The notes beneath the pieces are model-generated. The model saw only the letters and a program-made list of their open reading frames with translations, made no database searches and was not told the origin of the DNA. Positions 61,527-64,000 of a DNA stretch of 64,000 nt are shown here, piece by piece. The position numbers were made by a program, and so were the translations under genes. Origin of the DNA: Micromonospora_E sp048060115 (lineage in GTDB: Bacteria > Actinomycetota > Actinomycetes > Mycobacteriales > Micromonosporaceae); the NCBI RefSeq assembly GCF_048060115.1, contig NZ_JBHMIM010000002.1, positions 124,001 to 188,000 of the forward strand, in the 5' to 3' direction. Position 1 is the stretch's first letter. Each line of letters begins with the position of its first letter.

Positions 61527-62930
61527 TCACCAGCCCTTCGCCATGCTGGTCTGCAGCCGGGCGGCGCGGTCCGCCCGGAGCTGGAAGATCGCCTTCACCA
61601 GAGCGGGGGCGGCGATGAAGATGACGATCAGTGCCTGCAGTACGGTGACCAGCTCCAGCGAGATCCCGGAACTGGACTGCATGGCGTTGCCGCCGGCCCG
61701 CAGCGCCCCGAACAGTAGCGCCGCCAGCGCGACCCCCCATGGTCTGACCCGGCCGAGCAGGGCGACCAGGATGCCGTCGAAGCCGATCTGGGCGGCGACC
61801 AGCGGGGTCAACGCGTTCGCCGTACTGCCGAGCACCATGTTGGCCCCGCCGAGCCCGGCCAGCCCGCCGGCGATCACCATCAGCAGGACGTAGGTGCCGG
61901 TGACGCTGATCCCGGCGGTACGGGCGGCGTCCGGGTTGGCGCCGACCGCGCGCAGCTCGAAGCCCACGGTGGAGCGGTCGAGCAGCCAGGCCACGGCGGC
62001 TGTGGCGGCGATCGCCAGCAGAATTCCGGCGTGCACCCGCAGCCCGTCACCGAGCAGCCGGGGCAGCTGGGCGCTGGCCTCCACCGGCCGGCTGATCGCG
62101 TCCGGCCGCTCCGGGTTCTGTACGCCGGGCTGCACGATGATCCAGGTGAGGAAGTACAGCGCGACGTAGTTGAGCATGATCGTGGTGATCACCTCGTGGG
62201 CGCCCGTACGGGCCTTGAGGAAGCCGGGGAAGAACCCCCACAACGCCCCGCCGAGCGCGCCGGCCAGCACCGCGACGACCACGTGCAGCACCGGCGGCAA
62301 CGGCAGCAGGAAGCCGGCCAGGGCGGCGACGATGACACCGATGATCGCCTGCCCCTGGGCACCGATGTTGAACAGTCCGCCCCGGAACGCCAACGCCACC
62401 GACAGTCCGGTGAAGACCAGCGGGGTGGTGTAGGTCAACGTCTCGGAGATCGGCCGGAACACCGAGGTCCACTCGGCCTCACCGGCGAACCAGGCCCGCA
62501 CGGTCTCCGGGTTGACCACCGCGCCCTTGAACAGGTTCGCGTACGCCTGGCTGACCAACTCCCAGCTGGCGCCGAACGCGTCACCCGGTCGGGCGAACAG
62601 GTAGGTGTAGGTGGCCAACACGTCCGGGTCGGAGACGATCATCAGTACGCCGCCGATGACGACGGCAAGCAGCAGCGCGAGGACCGTCACGGTGACCGTG
62701 TTGGCGGCCCACAGGTGGTGCAGGAAGCGCTGGCCGAGGGATTCGCCGTCGGTGGCCGGGCCGGTCGGTTCCGAGCCAGCGGGGACGGTGCCGGGCTGGC
62801 CGTCGGCCGGCGTCGCTGCCGGTGGGCTGGCAGCGTCCGCGCTGGCCGCGTGCTGCGCGGCGGCGGCGGGTTCGTCGCCGGCCGGCGGCTTGTCCGGCGA
62901 GCCTGCCGGCACACCGTTCTCGCTGGTCAT
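61527..62930 (-). CDS. nucleoside/sugar ABC transporter permease
   Basis: 467 residues. A Pro/Ala-rich cytoplasmic N-terminus of about 65 residues precedes about ten membrane helices. FRGGLFNIGAQGQAIIGVIVAAL (in part) and KARTGAHEVITTIMLNYVA are characteristic of NupP-type permeases. The ATG overlaps the stop of the ATPase gene (ATGA). The N-terminal extension is longer than usual. Partner of the permease at 60246-61511. Confidence 0.9.
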   Translation of the reverse strand: MTSENGVPAGSPDKPPAGDEPAAAAQHAASADAASPPAATPADGQPGTVPAGSEPTGPATDGESLGQRFLHHLWAANTVTVTVLALLLAVVIGGVLMIVSDPDVLATYTYLFARPGDAFGASWELVSQAYANLFKGAVVNPETVRAWFAGEAEWTSVFRPISETLTYTTPLVFTGLSVALAFRGGLFNIGAQGQAIIGVIVAALAGFLLPLPPVLHVVVAVLAGALGGALWGFFPGFLKARTGAHEVITTIMLNYVALYFLTWIIVQPGVQNPERPDAISRPVEASAQLPRLLGDGLRVHAGILLAIAATAAVAWLLDRSTVGFELRAVGANPDAARTAGISVTGTYVLLMVIAGGLAGLGGANMVLGSTANALTPLVAAQIGFDGILVALLGRVRPWGVALAALLFGALRAGGNAMQSSSGISLELVTVLQALIVIFIAAPALVKAIFQLRADRAARLQTSMAKGW

Positions 62931-64000
62931 TGCGTCCCTTCTTGCTGTGCCGATACGCCGGCCATCAGCAGGCCGATCTGTTCCCGTGGGGTGTCCGGGC
63001 CGACGACGGCGATGATCCGGCCCCGGTACATCACCGCGATCCGGTCGGCCAGCCCGATGACCTCGTCGAGTTCGCTGGAGACGACGAGGACGCCGGTGCC
63101 TGAGTCGCGTTCGTGGATGATCCGGCCGTGGATGAACTCGATGGAGCCGACGTCGACGCCCCGGGTCGGTTGGGCGGCGATGAACAGCTTCAGCGGCCGG
63201 GACAGCTCCCGGGCCACGATCACCTTCTGCTGGTTGCCGCCGGACAGGGTGCCGACCGCCGCCTGCCCCGAGGACGTACGGATGTCGAACTGGGCGATCC
63301 GCTCGGTCGCGGAGGCGGCGATGGCCGCCGGCCGCAGCGCCAGACCGGAGCCGTACGGCGGCTGGTCGTACAGGTCGAGCACCAGGTTCTCGGCGACACT
63401 GAACTCCTTGACCACGCCGTCGACGCTGCGGTCCTCCGGCACGTAGCCGACCCCGGCGCGCAGCACCCGTTTGGTGCTCCAGCCGTCGATGCGCTCGCCG
63501 TTGAGGGTGACCGTGCCCGCCGCCGACGGCAGCAGACCCATGATCGCCTCGACGAGTTCGGTCTGGCCGTTGCCCTGCACTCCGGCGATGCCGAGCACCT
63601 CGCCGGCCCGTACGGTCAGGTCGACGCCGTCGACGACCCGTACGCCGCGCTCGTCGTCGACGACCAGCCCGGCGATGTCGAGCACCGGCTCCCCCGGCTG
63701 TGCCGGGGTCTTGTCCACGGTGAGGCTGACGCTGCGGCCGACCATCAGCGCGGCCAGCTCGTCGCGGCTGGCGGTCGGTTCGGCGGTGGCGACCGTACGG
63801 CCCCGCCGGATCACCGTGATCCGGTCGGCGATCGCCTTCACCTCGCCGAGCTTGTGGGTGATGAAGACGATCGACTTGCCGGCCGCCTTCAGCGACCGCA
63901 TCACGGTGAGCAGCTCCTCGGTCTCCTGTGGGGTGAGCACAGCGGTCGGCTCGTCGAGGATCAGCAGGTCGACGTCGCGGGTCAGCGCCTTGACGATCTC
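62927..64000 (-). CDS. nucleoside/sugar ABC transporter ATP-binding protein (N-terminus outside window)
   Basis: The frame is open to the window edge, so the 5' part is missing. The visible 357 codons include the Walker B of the first ATPase half (LLILDEPTAVLTPQE) and the whole second half: GVQGNGQTE in the Walker A place, GYVPEDR, signature LSGGNQQK and AQPTRGVDVGS. A degenerate second Walker A is normal for this RbsA/NupO-like group. It energises the two permeases encoded directly downstream. Confidence 0.92.
   Translation of the reverse strand, partial: EIVKALTRDVDLLILDEPTAVLTPQETEELLTVMRSLKAAGKSIVFITHKLGEVKAIADRITVIRRGRTVATAEPTASRDELAALMVGRSVSLTVDKTPAQPGEPVLDIAGLVVDDERGVRVVDGVDLTVRAGEVLGIAGVQGNGQTELVEAIMGLLPSAAGTVTLNGERIDGWSTKRVLRAGVGYVPEDRSVDGVVKEFSVAENLVLDLYDQPPYGSGLALRPAAIAASATERIAQFDIRTSSGQAAVGTLSGGNQQKVIVARELSRPLKLFIAAQPTRGVDVGSIEFIHGRIIHERDSGTGVLVVSSELDEVIGLADRIAVMYRGRIIAVVGPDTPREQIGLLMAGVSAQQEGTQ

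Overview
The window is high-GC DNA with strong G/C wobble bias, dense gene packing, frequent GTG/TTG starts and 4-base ATGA/GTGA overlaps. It carries a conservon-type GTPase module (histidine kinase, roadblock, DUF742, Rap-like GTPase) and many families restricted to Actinobacteria. This points to an actinomycete, most likely a member of the Micromonosporaceae; the genus cannot be fixed from the sequence alone. No rRNA, tRNA, CRISPR array or intact insertion sequence was found.

Layout. 1-9 kb: end of a membrane protein, a kinase-fold protein, a large secreted subtilisin, a lipid kinase, a MerR regulator fused to a DNA sliding-clamp-like domain, and a DUF1349 protein. 9.1-12 kb: a beta-lactamase locus (lipoprotein class A enzyme, divergent LysR regulator, cytoplasmic serine-hydrolase-like protein) resembling blaL-blaA-blaB of Streptomyces cacaoi, with three dyads in the shared intergenic region. 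12-27.6 kb: small regulatory and enzyme genes (NmrA-like/AraC pair, esterase, hemerythrin, a TetR-SRPBCC-DUF4166 operon with two clear operators, an alpha-lytic-type protease, RBBP9-like hydrolase, AraC/VOC pair, S51 peptidase), with two small genes that look frameshifted, one remnant of a duplicated gene and a gene-poor stretch at 21.3-22.5 kb.

27.8-40.5 kb: an exopolysaccharide cluster, nearly all genes overlapping by 4-10 bases: priming sugar transferase, flippase, two tandem zinc-ribbon methyltransferases, four glycosyltransferases, a polymerase-like membrane protein, a Wzz/BY-kinase-like protein with a degraded ATPase, and a TylF-type O-methyltransferase. One glycosyltransferase carries at its C-terminus a copy of the N-terminal half of the next one.

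40.6-45.6 kb: BlaI-type repressor, M56 protease and the CydD/CydC exporter in one operon. 45.7-54.5 kb: two uncharacterised proteins converge on a four-gene conservon; one of them shares the conservon kinase's C-terminal tail motif. 55-64 kb: nucleoside salvage and uptake: adenosine deaminase, thymidine phosphorylase, an extended cytidine deaminase, two ABC permeases and an ABC ATPase that runs off the window end, plus an RlmA-like rRNA methyltransferase and a DUF4272 protein.
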